This document shows, one piece after another, positions 17,453-29,450 of a stretch of 64,000 bases of DNA. Location of the stretch: positions 331,077-395,076 of the forward strand of contig KK211223.1 in the NCBI GenBank assembly GCA_000621185.1, in the 5' to 3' direction. Below the pieces are notes generated by a model. It saw only the letters and a program-made list of their open reading frames with translations, searched no databases and was not told where the DNA came from. This DNA comes from Franconibacter pulveris DSM 19144 (lineage in GTDB: Bacteria; Pseudomonadota; Gammaproteobacteria; Enterobacterales; Enterobacteriaceae). How positions within the stretch are numbered: position 1 is the first letter of the stretch; each line of letters starts with the position of its first letter. The position numbers and the translations under genes were made by a program.

Positions 17453-17864
17453 TCTCGCGGCGGCTTACGCCATTGAGACGCGAAGTCACGCCTTTCCCTG
17501 GAGCGAGAAAACTTTCGCCAGCAATCAGGGCGAACGCTACCTCAATTACCGCCTGGATGTGGCGGACAAGATGGCGGCTTTCGCCATTACCCAGGTCGTG
17601 CTCGACGAAGCAACCCTGTTTAATATCGCGGTCGACCCCGCTTATCAGCGGCGCGGGCTTGGCCGTCAGCTGCTCGAACATTTAATCAGCGAGCTGGAAA
17701 CCCGCGGCGTGCTCACGCTCTGGCTTGAAGTGCGGGCTTCTAACGTGGCCGCCATCGCGCTATATGAAAGCCTGGGCTTTAACGAGGCGACTATCCGCCG
17801 TAATTACTACCCCACCAAAGAGGGGCGCGAAGACGCGATAATCATGGCCCTGCCGCTGGGCTGA
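17421..17864 (+). CDS. rimI: Ribosomal protein bS18 N-acetyltransferase RimI
   Basis: GNAT acetyltransferase that acetylates the N-terminal Ala of ribosomal protein S18. The protein has 147 residues. The acetyl-CoA loop motif is YQRRGLGRQLLEHL (about 75-88). N-terminal HAFPWSEKTFASNQGERYLNY and C-terminal YESLGFNEATIRRNYYPT are family hallmarks. The start at 17421 (MMTISSLQ) fits E. coli MNTISSL; the next Met at 17424 is possible. Translation is coupled to holD by overlap. Confidence 0.94.
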   Translation: MMTISSLQPTDLAAAYAIETRSHAFPWSEKTFASNQGERYLNYRLDVADKMAAFAITQVVLDEATLFNIAVDPAYQRRGLGRQLLEHLISELETRGVLTLWLEVRASNVAAIALYESLGFNEATIRRNYYPTKEGREDAIIMALPLG

Positions 17865-17885
17865 TAACAAAGAAAAGGTGATGTA

Positions 17886-18563
17886 ATGAAGTGGGACTGG
17901 ATACTCTTTGATGCTGACGAAACGCTGTTTACCTTTGACGCTTTCGGCGGCTTACAGCGGATGTTTCTCGACTACAGCGTGACCTTCACCGCCGAGGATT
18001 ATCAGGACTACCAGGCCATCAATAAGCCGCTCTGGGTCGATTATCAGAACGGCGCCATCACGGCTTTGCAGCTTCAACACCAGCGTTTTGAAAGCTGGGC
18101 CGAGCGTCTTAACGTGCCGGCAAGCGACCTCAACCGCGCTTTTCTCAACGCGATGGCGGAAATTTGCGCGCCGCTGCCGGGCGCCGTGTCGCTGCTCGAT
18201 TCGCTTAAAGGCAAGGCGAAGCTTGGCATCATTACCAACGGCTTTACCGCGCTGCAGCAAATTCGTCTTGAACGCACAGGGCTGCGTGACTATTTTGATC
18301 TCATTGTGATTTCGGAAGAGGTAGGGGTGGCGAAGCCGGACCCGCGCGTGTTTGATTATGCGCTGGAGCGCATGGACAACCCGCCGCGCGAACGCGTGTT
18401 GATGGTGGGCGATACGGCGGAGTCGGATATTCTTGGCGGCATTAACGCCGGGATAGCGACCTGCTGGCTAAACCACCATGGGCGTACGCTGCCGGAAGAT
18501 ATCGCCCCGCTTTATCAGGTCACCTCATTGAGCGAACTGGAGCAACTGCTGTGTAAACAATAA
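17886..18563 (+). CDS. yjjG: Pyrimidine 5'-nucleotidase YjjG (HAD family)
   Basis: House-cleaning nucleotidase acting on UMP, dUMP, dTMP and mutagenic pyrimidine analogues. It has 225 residues. HAD motif I is [11 protein letters not shown] (8-18), motif II is [12 protein letters not shown], the motif III Lys lies in [13 protein letters not shown], and motif IV is [19 protein letters not shown]. It follows rimI by 21 nt with a GAAAAGGTG SD and probably ends the holD-rimI-yjjG operon. Confidence 0.94.
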   Translation: MKWDWILFDADETLFTFDAFGGLQRMFLDYSVTFTAEDYQDYQAINKPLWVDYQNGAITALQLQHQRFESWAERLNVPASDLNRAFLNAMAEICAPLPGAVSLLDSLKGKAKLGIITNGFTALQQIRLERTGLRDYFDLIVISEEVGVAKPDPRVFDYALERMDNPPRERVLMVGDTAESDILGGINAGIATCWLNHHGRTLPEDIAPLYQVTSLSELEQLLCKQ

Positions 18564-18657
18564 TTGTCTGCCCGCCACTGATGGGTACAATAGCCGCATT
18601 TTTCGACTCACACGCCGCGGGGCGCCTTGCCACGCGCTTACACAGAAGATTTTGACT

Positions 18658-20247
18658 ATGACGTTGTCTCCTTATTTGCAAGAGGTGGCCAAACGCCGCA
18701 CGTTTGCCATCATCTCTCACCCGGACGCCGGTAAAACTACTATCACCGAAAAGGTGTTACTGTTCGGACAGGCTATCCAGACCGCCGGTACGGTAAAAGG
18801 CCGCGGCTCCAGCCAGCATGCGAAATCAGACTGGATGGAGATGGAAAAGCAGCGCGGCATCTCTATTACCACTTCCGTGATGCAGTTCCCTTATAAAGAG
18901 AGCCTCGTAAACCTGCTTGATACCCCAGGCCACGAAGACTTCTCCGAAGATACCTACCGCACCCTGACGGCGGTGGACTGCTGCCTGATGGTTATCGACG
19001 CCGCGAAAGGGGTTGAGGATCGCACCCGCAAGCTGATGGAAGTGACCCGCCTGCGCGATACGCCGATCCTGACCTTTATGAACAAACTCGACCGCGACAT
19101 CCGCGACCCGATGGAGTTGCTTGATGAAGTGGAGAGCGAGCTGAAAATCGCCTGCGCGCCGATCACCTGGCCGATTGGCTGCGGCAAGCTCTTTAAGGGC
19201 GTTTATCACCTTTATAAAGATGAAACCTACCTTTATCAGACAGGGCAGGGCCACACCATTCAGGAAGTGCGCATCGTTAAAGGTCTTGATAACCCGGATC
19301 TCGATAAAGCCGTAGGCGACGATCTCGCTCAGCAGCTTCGTGACGAGCTTGAGCTGGTGCAAGGCGCTTCGCACGAATTCGACCAGGAGCTGTTCCTGAG
19401 CGGCGAAATCACGCCGGTCTTTTTCGGCACCGCGCTCGGTAACTTCGGCGTTGACCATATGCTGGACGGTCTTGTGGAATGGGCGCCTGCGCCGATGCCG
19501 CGTAAAACCGACACCCGTGAAGTCGAAGCGAAAGAAGAGAAGTTTTCCGGCTTCGTCTTTAAGATCCAGGCCAACATGGACCCGAAACACCGCGACCGCG
19601 TGGCCTTCATGCGCGTGGTATCCGGCAAATATGAGAAGGGTATGAAGCTGCGCCAGGTGCGTATCGGCAAAGATGTGGTTATCTCTGACGCGCTGACCTT
19701 TATGGCGGGCGACCGTTCTCATGTTGAAGAAGCTTACCCGGGCGACATCATCGGTCTGCACAACCACGGCACCATTCAGATTGGCGATACCTTCACCCAG
19801 GGCGAAATGATGAAGTTCACCGGCATTCCGAACTTCGCGCCGGAACTGTTCCGCCGTATCCGCCTGAAAGATCCGCTCAAGCAGAAACAGTTGCTGAAAG
19901 GGCTGGTGCAGCTTTCGGAAGAGGGTGCGGTGCAGGTTTTCCGCCCGGTGGCTAACAACGATCTGATCGTAGGCGCAGTAGGCGTGCTGCAGTTTGATGT
20001 GGTCGTGGCGCGCCTGAAGAGCGAGTACAACGTTGAAGCGATTTACGAATCGGTAAACGTGGCGACCGCCCGCTGGGTTGAATGCGCGGACGTGAAGAAG
20101 TTTGAAGAGTTCAAGCGTAAAAACGAAGTGCAGCTGGCGCTGGACGGCGGCGATAACCTGACTTACATCGCGCCGACCATGGTCAACCTGAACCTGACGC
20201 AGGAGCGTTATCCTGACGTCGTTTTCCGTAAAACACGCGAGCATTAA
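18658..20247 (+). CDS. prfC: Peptide chain release factor 3 (RF3)
   Basis: Translational GTPase that recycles RF1/RF2 from the ribosome after peptide release. The protein has 529 residues. The G1 loop is [13 protein letters not shown], the G2 region is [13 protein letters not shown]3 is DTPGHEDF, and G4 is NKLDRD; domain II and the C-terminal RF3-specific domain follow. The ATG at 18658 is chosen to match [16 protein letters not shown]; a TTG two codons upstream is unlikely. A long antisense open frame across this gene is a codon-bias artefact. Confidence 0.97.
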   Translation: MTLSPYLQEVAKRRTFAIISHPDAGKTTITEKVLLFGQAIQTAGTVKGRGSSQHAKSDWMEMEKQRGISITTSVMQFPYKESLVNLLDTPGHEDFSEDTYRTLTAVDCCLMVIDAAKGVEDRTRKLMEVTRLRDTPILTFMNKLDRDIRDPMELLDEVESELKIACAPITWPIGCGKLFKGVYHLYKDETYLYQTGQGHTIQEVRIVKGLDNPDLDKAVGDDLAQQLRDELELVQGASHEFDQELFLSGEITPVFFGTALGNFGVDHMLDGLVEWAPAPMPRKTDTREVEAKEEKFSGFVFKIQANMDPKHRDRVAFMRVVSGKYEKGMKLRQVRIGKDVVISDALTFMAGDRSHVEEAYPGDIIGLHNHGTIQIGDTFTQGEMMKFTGIPNFAPELFRRIRLKDPLKQKQLLKGLVQLSEEGAVQVFRPVANNDLIVGAVGVLQFDVVVARLKSEYNVEAIYESVNVATARWVECADVKKFEEFKRKNEVQLALDGGDNLTYIAPTMVNLNLTQERYPDVVFRKTREH

Positions 20248-20257
20248 TTTTTCTTTC

Positions 20258-20292
20258 GGGGCGCGCCGCAAGCCGCGCCCCGCCTCTTTTTT
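20258..20292 (+). terminator. Intrinsic terminator of prfC
   Basis: GGGGCGCG (20258-20265) pairs with CGCGCCCC (20274-20281) around an 8-nt loop, followed by GCCTCTTTTTT. It begins 11 nt after the prfC stop. Confidence 0.85.
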
Positions 20293-20675
20293 CCGCGCTT
20301 TATCCCTCTATTTTCCCGCTTGCGGAAATTTCTTAAATTCCTGCTTTCTTTGCCGTTTTGCCGTTTTTTCGCCTTCGCCACCATGCGTTTTTGAGAGAGT
20401 GATCTATATTTAACACTGTGATGACAAGGTCGCTGGTTTAAACAACCATTCAATGCGTGTTTGGCAGTGTTTAAACCGCGAACTTATCACTTGTTTGATA
20501 TTAATAACTGACTTAAGTCGGTGTGGCGAGAGTTACTCCAATAGCATGAGGCTGTTGACAGAACGCTTCACTGTCTGAGCAACCTTGAGCAAGGCCACAA
20601 GCCCTGCTGTTTAGGAAAAGCCAGTGTCGTTATGGCTTAAGGCTCAAATTCTGAGCAAACTACAGGAATGAATCG
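20293..20675 (+). promoter_or_regulatory. osmY promoter and long leader
   Basis: The gap between the prfC terminator and osmY has no gene. CTATATTTAA at 20404-20413 matches the sigma-S extended -10 (CTATACTTAA) at 9 of 10 positions. A start just after it would give a leader of roughly 250 nt, similar to the long osmY leader known in E. coli. An SD, GGAATG, is near 20667. Confidence 0.55.
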
Positions 20676-21290
20676 ATGAACAAGACTAAGATTTCGAAAA
20701 CTCTGCTGGCCGTTGTGTTGGGTTCTGTAATGGCGACTTCTGCGGTTCACGCTGAAAGCTCCGTTGCGGACAAAACAAAATCCACTGCCGATACCGCAGG
20801 GCAAAAAATCGATAGCTCTATGAATAAAGTCGGTAATTTCATGGATGACAGCGCCATCACCGCAAAAGTAAAAGCGGCCCTGGTGGACGATGAAAACATC
20901 AAGAGCACCGATATCTCCGTGAAAACCGAGAAAAGCGTGGTCACCCTGAGCGGCTTCGTAGAAAGCCAGGCGCAGGCTGAACAGGCGGTCAAAATCGCGA
21001 AAGGCGTTGAAGGCGTACAGTCTGTCAGCGACAAACTGCATGTTCGCGATGGTAAAGACCAGTCGGTGAAAGGTTACGCAGGTGATGCAGCGACTACCAG
21101 CGAAATCAAAGCTAAACTTCTGGCTGATGACATTGTGCCGTCTCGTAAGATTAAAGTGGAAACCACTGACGGCGTCGTTCAGCTCTCCGGTACCGTGGAT
21201 TCTCAGAAACAGTCTGACCGGGCCGAAAGCATCGCTAAAGCCGTTGATGGCGTGAAAAGCGTCAAAAACGATCTGAAAGTGAAGTCGTAA
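20676..21290 (+). CDS. osmY: Periplasmic chaperone OsmY
   Basis: Osmotically and stationary-phase induced periplasmic protein, reported as a chaperone for autotransporters and outer-membrane proteins. It has 204 residues. A signal peptide ([19 protein letters not shown]) cleaves near residue 26. Two BON domains follow: one at about 57-120 ([23 protein letters not shown]...[10 protein letters not shown]) and one at about 137-200 ([36 protein letters not shown]). Sigma-S control is suggested by the upstream -10. Confidence 0.95.
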   Translation: MNKTKISKTLLAVVLGSVMATSAVHAESSVADKTKSTADTAGQKIDSSMNKVGNFMDDSAITAKVKAALVDDENIKSTDISVKTEKSVVTLSGFVESQAQAEQAVKIAKGVEGVQSVSDKLHVRDGKDQSVKGYAGDAATTSEIKAKLLADDIVPSRKIKVETTDGVVQLSGTVDSQKQSDRAESIAKAVDGVKSVKNDLKVKS

Positions 21291-21303
21291 CACCCCAGAC
21301 CCA

Positions 21304-21327
21304 CTCTCCCGGATGTGGCCGGGAGAG
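21304..21327 (+). other. Stable hairpin between osmY and the 17-codon frame
   Basis: CTCTCCCGG (21304-21312) pairs perfectly with CCGGGAGAG (21319-21327) around ATGTGG. No T-run follows, so it is not a complete terminator. Its 3' arm touches the AAGG Shine-Dalgarno of the small frame at 21337, so it could protect osmY mRNA or limit access to that site. Confidence 0.6.
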
Positions 21328-21336
21328 AAGGTAAGT

Positions 21337-21390
21337 ATGACCACCAAGAAAACACCGTCAGTGGGTCAGACGCTCACTAAGAAGCGGTAA
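21337..21390 (+). CDS. Possible 17-residue small protein upstream of ytjA
   Basis: ATG at 21337 opens MTTKKTPSVGQTLTKKR followed by TAA. The SD GAGAAGG lies at a good distance. The peptide is basic (five Lys/Arg) with no membrane segment. It ends 27 nt before ytjA and could be a leader peptide or simply chance. No homologue is known to me. Confidence 0.35.
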   Translation: MTTKKTPSVGQTLTKKR

Positions 21391-21417
21391 AGTTTAACTA
21401 TGGTAAAGGAGAGTCTT

Positions 21418-21579
21418 ATGTTTCGTTGGGGCATTATTTTTCTGGTTATCGCATTAATCGCCGCCGCTCTGGGCTTTGGTGGCCTGGCGGGTACGGCAGC
21501 AGGCGCTGCGAAGATCGTCTTCGTTGTGGGTATTATTCTGTTCCTGGTCAGTCTTTTCATGGGCCGTCGTCGTCCATAG
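21418..21579 (+). CDS. ytjA: DUF1328 small membrane protein YtjA
   Basis: A 53-residue protein, [20 protein letters not shown] at the start and LFMGRRRP at the end. It has two predicted membrane helices around a glycine-rich turn ([12 protein letters not shown]). AAGGAGAG just before the ATG is a strong SD. It belongs to the widespread UPF0391/DUF1328 family found beside osmotic-stress genes; its function is unknown. Co-expression with osmY through read-through past the hairpin is possible. Confidence 0.92.
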   Translation: MFRWGIIFLVIALIAAALGFGGLAGTAAGAAKIVFVVGIILFLVSLFMGRRRP

Positions 21580-21689
21580 TGTGATAAAACTGTAACAGGC
21601 AGACGGGAAGGCCAGTCTTTATGACTGGCTTTCACGCTTTGGGAGCAAAATAAGCGCCTTCAAGGGCGCGATAAAAAGCAGGTGGCAGG

Positions 21690-22757
21690 GTGGGACAACG
21701 TATTCCGGTAACGCTCGGCAACATTGCGCCGCTGGCGTTAAAGCCGTTTCGTCCCGGCAAGCTGGCTATCGTATGCGAGGGCGGCGGGCAGCGCGGGATC
21801 TTCACAGCCGGTGTGCTGGATGAGTTCATGCGCGCTGAATTTAACCCCTTCGACGCGTTCTACGGCACTTCCGCCGGCGCCCAAAATCTCTCTGCTTATG
21901 TCTGTAACCAGCCCGGCTATGCCCGGCGCGTCATTACACGCTATACCACAACCCGCGAATTTTTTGATCCCGTTCGTTTTGTACGGGGCGGCAACCTTAT
22001 CGACCTTGACTGGTTGGTGGAGGCGACTTCAAGCAAAATGCCGTTGGCGATGGACAGCGCGGCGCGTTTGTTTGACGCCGGTAAAGAATTTTACATGTGC
22101 GCTTGTCGAAGCGACGATTACTCACCCGGCTACTTTGCGCCGCAAAACCAGACATGGCTTGATATTATCCGCGCGTCCAGCGCCATACCGGGCTTTTATC
22201 GCACAGGCGTAATGCTGGATGGCGTAAGCTACCAGGATGGCGGCATCAGCGACGCTATCCCGGTGCAGGAAGCGGCGCGCAGAGGGGCAACCACGCTTGT
22301 GGTTATCCGCACCGTGCCTTCGCAAATGTATTACACCCCGCAGTGGTTTAAGCGCATGGAGCGCTGGCTCACTGACAGCAGCCTGCAACCGCTATTAAAC
22401 CTGGTGCAGCACCATGAAACCAGCTATCGCGCCATTCAGGAATTTATTGAAAAGCCCCCCGGCAAGCTGCGTATTTTTGAAATATACCCGCCTAAACCGC
22501 TGATGAGCATGGCGCTTGGCAGCCGTTTGCCGGCGCTGATGGCGGATTATAAAACTGGCCGTCTGTGCGGGCGTTACTTCCTGGCGACAGTCGGTAAGCT
22601 TCTGACCTCGAAGCCGCCGCTGCATCGCCATCGGGTGGCGACGCCGCCTACGCTCGTAGTGCCGCCAGCTACCGTTGCCAACGACGCGGTCGCGACGACG
22701 CCGCTTTTTGCGCCGGAGGCTAACGATGCGGCTTTTGATAACGAGGATCTGGCCTGA
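21690..22757 (+). CDS. yjjU: Patatin-like phospholipase family protein YjjU
   Basis: Predicted acyl hydrolase of unknown natural substrate, 355 residues. Patatin features are in order: oxyanion loop CEGGGQRGIFTAGVLDEF (about 29-46), nucleophile elbow GTSAG (about 58-62), and the Asp of the dyad in YQDGGISDAIP (about 184-194). The GTG start at 21690 is preceded by GGTGGCAGG and matches E. coli MGQRIPVTLGNIAPL. Its stop overlaps the yjjV start (TGATG), so the two are coupled. Confidence 0.94.
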   Translation: MGQRIPVTLGNIAPLALKPFRPGKLAIVCEGGGQRGIFTAGVLDEFMRAEFNPFDAFYGTSAGAQNLSAYVCNQPGYARRVITRYTTTREFFDPVRFVRGGNLIDLDWLVEATSSKMPLAMDSAARLFDAGKEFYMCACRSDDYSPGYFAPQNQTWLDIIRASSAIPGFYRTGVMLDGVSYQDGGISDAIPVQEAARRGATTLVVIRTVPSQMYYTPQWFKRMERWLTDSSLQPLLNLVQHHETSYRAIQEFIEKPPGKLRIFEIYPPKPLMSMALGSRLPALMADYKTGRLCGRYFLATVGKLLTSKPPLHRHRVATPPTLVVPPATVANDAVATTPLFAPEANDAAFDNEDLA

Positions 22758-23536
22758 TGCGGCGCTTTATCGACACTCATTGCCATTTTGATTTTGCGCC
22801 TTTTCCCGGCGACGAGGCGAGAAGTCTTGCGCAGGCGGCGCAGGCAGGCGTTGAGAAGATAATCTTACCCGCCATTGAAGCCGAGCGTTTCGCTACTGTG
22901 CTGTCGCTTGCTGAGGAGCATAAAGGCATCCATGCCGCGCTCGGTCTGCATCCCATCGTGATTTACAAACATAACGACGCGGCGCTGGCGTTGCTTGAAC
23001 ACCACTTGCAAAACCGGCCGCAGAAAATGGTGGCGATAGGGGAGATTGGCCTCGATCTCTATATGGAGAATCCGCTTTTTGAGCGCCAGGAAGCGATACT
23101 CGATGCGCAGTTGCAGCTGGCGAAACGTTATGAACTGCCGGTTATCCTTCACTCCCGCCGCACTCACGATAAGCTGGCGATGCATCTGAAGCGGCACGAC
23201 CTGCCGCGTAAAGGGGTGGTGCACGGTTTCGCGGGCAGCCTGCAACAGGCGCAGCGTTTTGTCGAGATGGGCTATCGTATTGGCGTGGGCGGCACTATCA
23301 CCTATCCCCGCGCCAGTAAAACACGCAACGTCATTGCGCAATTGCCGCTTTCAGCGCTGCTTCTGGAAACCGACGCGCCTGATATGCCGCTCAACGGTTT
23401 TCAGGGGCAGCCGAATCGTCCGGAACGAGTAAACGGCGTGTTTGACGTCCTTTGTGAGCTGCGCCCTGAGCCGCCTGAACTGATTGCCGACACCATTTTG
23501 CAAAATACCCTGCAGCTGTTCGATTTTTCCGCCTGA
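22757..23536 (+). CDS. yjjV: TatD-family metal-dependent hydrolase YjjV
   Basis: Predicted nuclease or deoxyribonuclease-like TIM-barrel metalloenzyme, 259 residues. Metal ligands are visible: DTHCHFD at the N-terminus, the Glu in GEIGLDLY (about 95), the His in VILHSRRTHD (about 134), HGFAGSLQQA, and the Asp in LLETDAPDMPLNGFQG (about 205). It overlaps yjjU. In E. coli yjjW and yjjI follow; both are absent here and the deo promoter region comes next. Confidence 0.93.
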   Translation: MRRFIDTHCHFDFAPFPGDEARSLAQAAQAGVEKIILPAIEAERFATVLSLAEEHKGIHAALGLHPIVIYKHNDAALALLEHHLQNRPQKMVAIGEIGLDLYMENPLFERQEAILDAQLQLAKRYELPVILHSRRTHDKLAMHLKRHDLPRKGVVHGFAGSLQQAQRFVEMGYRIGVGGTITYPRASKTRNVIAQLPLSALLLETDAPDMPLNGFQGQPNRPERVNGVFDVLCELRPEPPELIADTILQNTLQLFDFSA

Positions 23537-23641
23537 AATCTGGCGTTTTTCTTCTCTCCTGTGAAGAGTGTTCGCCTGCGCGTAACGCGGGTTTGCTACG
23601 CTTCACTCTAACGGCGATAAACCGCTCGCTGCTGTAGCATA

Positions 23642-23657
23642 TGTTACTATTATAACA
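23642..23657. promoter_or_regulatory. Upstream DeoR operator
   Basis: TGTTACTATTATAACA matches the DeoR 16-bp palindrome TGTTAGAATTCTAACA at 13 positions, with perfect outer TGTTA/TAACA arms. It lies 178 bp upstream of a second operator at 23820, suitable for DNA looping. Confidence 0.7.
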
Positions 23658-23730
23658 TTTGCCGTCGCCTCAATCTGACGCAAGCGAGCACGCTATTTTT
23701 AATACATGGCCCGGGTACAGGCTGTTATAG

Positions 23731-23746
23731 TGTTATGTTAATCACA
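23731..23746. promoter_or_regulatory. Distal CRP site of deo promoter
   Basis: TGTTA-N6-TCACA matches the CRP half-sites at 9 of 10 positions. It is 54 bp from the second CRP site, almost the spacing known at E. coli deoP2, where CytR binds between the two. Confidence 0.72.
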
Positions 23747-23784
23747 TATAATGGTTGTACGAATGCAATCCATGCTTTTCAAAT

Positions 23785-23800
23785 TGTGAAACGCGACACA
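23785..23800. promoter_or_regulatory. Proximal CRP site of deo promoter
   Basis: TGTGA-N6-ACACA matches CRP at 9 of 10 core positions. It lies about 20 bp before the DeoR operator at 23820, as expected for a class II CRP site next to the -35. Confidence 0.72.
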
Positions 23801-23819
23801 AAATCATCTTCAGCGCTGA

Positions 23820-23835
23820 TGTTAAAATTCTAACA
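23820..23835. promoter_or_regulatory. Promoter DeoR operator
   Basis: TGTTAAAATTCTAACA differs from the DeoR consensus at a single position. It lies about 130 nt before deoC, overlapping the expected -10 of the deoP2-type promoter. Confidence 0.85.
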
Positions 23836-23967
23836 TCCTCTGTGGTGAACGGCGGTGAGAAGGATCTTAACGTGTTGGCGGTTAGCGCCACGCCTCTTCA
23901 TGGAACCAAGCCCGCTCCAACGTGTTGAGTTTCTCCTCTGAGATACGTTTTTTTGTTGGAGATTTTT

Positions 23968-24747
23968 ATGACTGATTTGACCAAAAGCAGCCTGCGTGCG
24001 CTGCAACTGATGGATCTCACTACCCTGAATGATGACGACACCGATGAAAAGGTGATTGCGCTTTGTCATCAGGCGAAAACCCCGGTTGGCAACACCGCCG
24101 CCATCTGCATTTATCCGCGCTTTATTCCGATTGCTCGTAAAACCCTGAAAGCGCAGGGGACGCCGGATATTCGTATCGCGACCGTGACTAACTTCCCGCA
24201 CGGCAACGACGACATTGAGATAGCGCTGGCGGAAACCCGTGCGGCCATCGCGTATGGCGCGGATGAAGTGGACGTCGTGTTCCCGTATCGCGCGCTTATC
24301 GCTGGCAATGAGCAGGTGGGTTTTGACCTTGTTAAAGCCTGTAAAGAAGCGTGCGCGGCGGCTAACGTGCTGTTGAAAGTCATCATCGAAACTGGCGAGC
24401 TGAAAGAAGAAGCGTTAATCCGCAAAGCGTCAGAAATCGCTATCAAAGCGGGCGCCGACTTCATTAAAACGTCTACCGGTAAAGTACCGGTTAACGCCAC
24501 GCCGGAAAGCGCCCGCATTATGCTGGAAACGATCCGCGATATGGGCGTTCAGGACAGCGTAGGTTTCAAACCGGCGGGCGGCGTGCGCACGGCGGAAGAC
24601 GCGGCTAAATACCTGGCGGTGGCGGATGCGCTTTTCGGCGCTGACTGGGCTGATGCCCGTCACTACCGTTTCGGCGCTTCCAGCCTGCTGGCGAGCCTGC
24701 TGAAAGCGCTCGGCCACGGCGACGGCAAAAGCGCCAGCCAGTACTAA
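23968..24747 (+). CDS. deoC: Deoxyribose-phosphate aldolase DeoC
   Basis: Class I aldolase that splits 2-deoxyribose 5-phosphate to acetaldehyde and glyceraldehyde 3-phosphate. The protein has 259 residues. The Schiff-base Lys lies in [11 protein letters not shown] (about 167) and the second catalytic Lys in [10 protein letters not shown] (about 201). The start [28 protein letters not shown] at 23968 is set by family match. It is the first gene of the deo operon, downstream of DeoR/CRP/CytR control. Confidence 0.97.
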   Translation: MTDLTKSSLRALQLMDLTTLNDDDTDEKVIALCHQAKTPVGNTAAICIYPRFIPIARKTLKAQGTPDIRIATVTNFPHGNDDIEIALAETRAAIAYGADEVDVVFPYRALIAGNEQVGFDLVKACKEACAAANVLLKVIIETGELKEEALIRKASEIAIKAGADFIKTSTGKVPVNATPESARIMLETIRDMGVQDSVGFKPAGGVRTAEDAAKYLAVADALFGADWADARHYRFGASSLLASLLKALGHGDGKSASQY

Positions 24748-24802
24748 TCTCTTCTGCGGCGGGCCACCGCCGCTTTTAACCTGATGACGTCAGGGGGTTA
24801 CC

Positions 24803-27401
<2,599 letters not shown>

Positions 27402-27408
27402 TTTTACG

Positions 27409-27434
27409 GGGCGGATTATTCCGCCCTGCTTTTT
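27409..27434 (+). terminator. Candidate terminator between deoB and deoD
   Basis: GGGCGGA (27409-27415) pairs with TCCGCCC (27420-27426) around TTAT, followed by TGCTTTTTG. It lies 7 nt after the deoB stop. If active, it would lower deoD relative to deoCAB. Confidence 0.65.
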
Positions 27435-27459
27435 GTTTTAAACGTTAAGGAAAATAAAA

Positions 27460-28179
27460 ATGGCTACCCCACACATTAATGCAGAGATGGGCGATTTCGC
27501 TGACGTTGTGCTGATGCCGGGCGACCCGCTGCGCGCGAAGCACATTGCAGAAACCTTCCTTGAAGACGTGCGTGAAGTGAACAACGTGCGCGGCATGCTG
27601 GGCTTCACCGGCACCTACAAAGGCCGCAAAATCTCTGTGATGGGCCATGGCATGGGCATTCCGTCCTGCTCCATCTACACCAAAGAGCTGATAACCGATT
27701 TCGGCGTGAAAAAAATTATCCGCGTCGGCTCCTGCGGCGCGGTGCGTGCGGATGTGAAACTGCGCGATGTCGTTATCGGCATGGGCGCCTGCACCGACTC
27801 CAAAGTTAACCGTCTGCGTTTTAAAGACCATGACTTCGCCGCGATTGCGGATTTCGGCATGGTGCGTAATGCGGTGGACGCGGCGAAAGCGCTGGGTGTT
27901 GACGCGCGCGTGGGCAATATCTTCTCCGCAGATCTGTTCTACACGCCGGACCCGTCCATGTTCGACGTCATGGAAAAATACGGCATCCTCGGCGTGGAGA
28001 TGGAAGCAGCGGGCATTTATGGCGTGGCGGCGGAGTTTGGCGCAAAAGCGCTGACTATCTGCACCGTTTCCGACCATATTCGTACCCATGAGCAGACCAC
28101 GGCGGCTGAACGTCAGACCACGTTCAACGACATGATCAAAATCGCGCTGGAATCCGTACTGCTGGGCGATAAAGAGTAA
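27460..28179 (+). CDS. deoD: Purine-nucleoside phosphorylase DeoD
   Basis: Hexameric phosphorylase that cleaves purine (deoxy)nucleosides to base and pentose 1-phosphate. The protein has 239 residues. Conserved parts: [17 protein letters not shown] (phosphate site), [12 protein letters not shown], the signature [26 protein letters not shown] and [12 protein letters not shown] with the catalytic Asp. Last gene of the deo operon; AAGGAAAAT forms the SD. Confidence 0.97.
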   Translation: MATPHINAEMGDFADVVLMPGDPLRAKHIAETFLEDVREVNNVRGMLGFTGTYKGRKISVMGHGMGIPSCSIYTKELITDFGVKKIIRVGSCGAVRADVKLRDVVIGMGACTDSKVNRLRFKDHDFAAIADFGMVRNAVDAAKALGVDARVGNIFSADLFYTPDPSMFDVMEKYGILGVEMEAAGIYGVAAEFGAKALTICTVSDHIRTHEQTTAAERQTTFNDMIKIALESVLLGDKE

Positions 28180-28196
28180 GCGTTTACTGGAAGTGA

Positions 28197-28222
28197 AAAG
28201 GGCGCTGCGGCGCCCTTTTTTG
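28197..28222 (+). terminator. Intrinsic terminator of the deo operon
   Basis: GGGCGC (28200-28205) pairs with GCGCCC (28210-28215), extended by AAA/TTT and followed by TTTTTTG. It lies 17 nt after deoD. Confidence 0.88.
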
Positions 28223-28358
28223 TGGGTGCGGGATAACGACTGGCGCTCCGTTTAGCTGCCCTGGAGGTAAAAGCGTGATTTGTAGCCTTGCAGGGGAAAG
28301 CGGAACGCACCCGCCCGCGGTTTTCTCCAGCGCCCTTTTAACGGGGGAAGGTGAAAAT

Positions 28359-29375
28359 CTAGCGCACCACCTGCGCAATCCACTCCGCGACCTGGCGTAA
28401 CTCCGCTGCCTGCGCCGGGAAATCGCCAATCAGCGTTTCGCACTCCTGCTTAAGCGCTTCTGGCCGATAAACACAGCCCTGCAGACGATTGGCCAGCGCC
28501 TCCAGCGGCGCGGGGTTAAGGCTGTCGGTAAAGACCTGCGTGCGGGTGATGTGGCCTTTTTCGACATCGAAATGCAGCTCCACGCCGCCCCAGGTAAACC
28601 GCTCGTCAAGCAGATGGGTAAACGCGGGTGCCTGGCCGAAGTTCCACTCCCAGCTACTCTGGCGAGCAAAGGTTTCCGCAAAGCCGGGCAAATCCGGCGC
28701 GGCGTCCGGAGAAATCACTTCCGCCGCCGCCTGCTCGCCGTAGTAGTCAAAAAATGCCTGCGTTACCGCCTCGCAAACCTGCGCGTGGGTGATGCCGGGA
28801 GAGAGATCGTTGAGGTTCGCCACGCGCCCGCGCACCGAGGTGATGCCTTTGGCCTGCAGTTTTTTCTTATCCGGGTTCAGGTAGTTGGCGAGACGGCTTA
28901 AGTCGGCGTTCAGCAGCAGCGTGCCGTGGTGGAAACCGCGATCCATCGTCTCCCGGTAGGCGGAGCCGGAGATCTTGCGGTCGCCTTCCGCTGTCGCCAC
29001 CACCAGATCGTTACGCCCCGAAGCGCTCGCCGGAATGCCAAGCGTCGCCAGCGCGTTAATCACAATCGCCGTGGAGACGCTTTTGTCATATTCCGGCTTG
29101 CCCGCCATGAAGGTGAAGCAGGTGTTGCCGAGGTCGTGGAAGACCGCGCCGCCGCCGCTGCTGCGTCGCGCCAGGCGCACGTTATCCTCTTCCATTCTTC
29201 GGGTGTTGCACTCTTTCCAGGGGTTCTGGGCGCGCCCAATAACCACCGTATCGGCATTGCGCCACAGAAACAGCACCCGCTGAGTCGCAGGCATCTGGCG
29301 GAAAATGCACTCCTCCACCGCCAGGTTGAACCAGGGGTCGTGAGAATCTGAAATCAGCAGACGCAAAGAAGACAT
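28359..29375 (-). CDS. lplA: Lipoate-protein ligase A
   Basis: Activates free lipoate with ATP and attaches it to E2 and GcvH proteins. The protein has 338 residues. Hallmarks include the [34 protein letters not shown] block with the RRxxGGG motif, GRNDLV, and the catalytic Lys in [12 protein letters not shown]. The C-terminal domain begins near [15 protein letters not shown]. The start [19 protein letters not shown] at 29375 matches the E. coli length; a Met four codons upstream is less likely. Convergent with deoD. Confidence 0.95.
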   Translation of the reverse strand: MSSLRLLISDSHDPWFNLAVEECIFRQMPATQRVLFLWRNADTVVIGRAQNPWKECNTRRMEEDNVRLARRSSGGGAVFHDLGNTCFTFMAGKPEYDKSVSTAIVINALATLGIPASASGRNDLVVATAEGDRKISGSAYRETMDRGFHHGTLLLNADLSRLANYLNPDKKKLQAKGITSVRGRVANLNDLSPGITHAQVCEAVTQAFFDYYGEQAAAEVISPDAAPDLPGFAETFARQSSWEWNFGQAPAFTHLLDERFTWGGVELHFDVEKGHITRTQVFTDSLNPAPLEALANRLQGCVYRPEALKQECETLIGDFPAQAAELRQVAEWIAQVVR

Positions 29376-29450
29376 AGCGATATCCATTCGTGAAGATGAA
29401 AAGCAAGGTTATCACGCCCGCGCGGCGCGGGCGGTGCGAAAAAAGGCCTT

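Noticed and set aside
18826-20271. A 481-codon open frame antisense to prfC
   Set aside because: It lies entirely over a clear RF3 gene, its translation is rich in His, Arg and Val with no recognisable domain, and strong codon bias of the sense gene explains the lack of stops.
20244-20453. A 69-codon basic frame on the minus strand after prfC
   Set aside because: It is Lys/Arg-rich low-complexity sequence overlapping the prfC terminator, without a ribosome-binding site or homologue.
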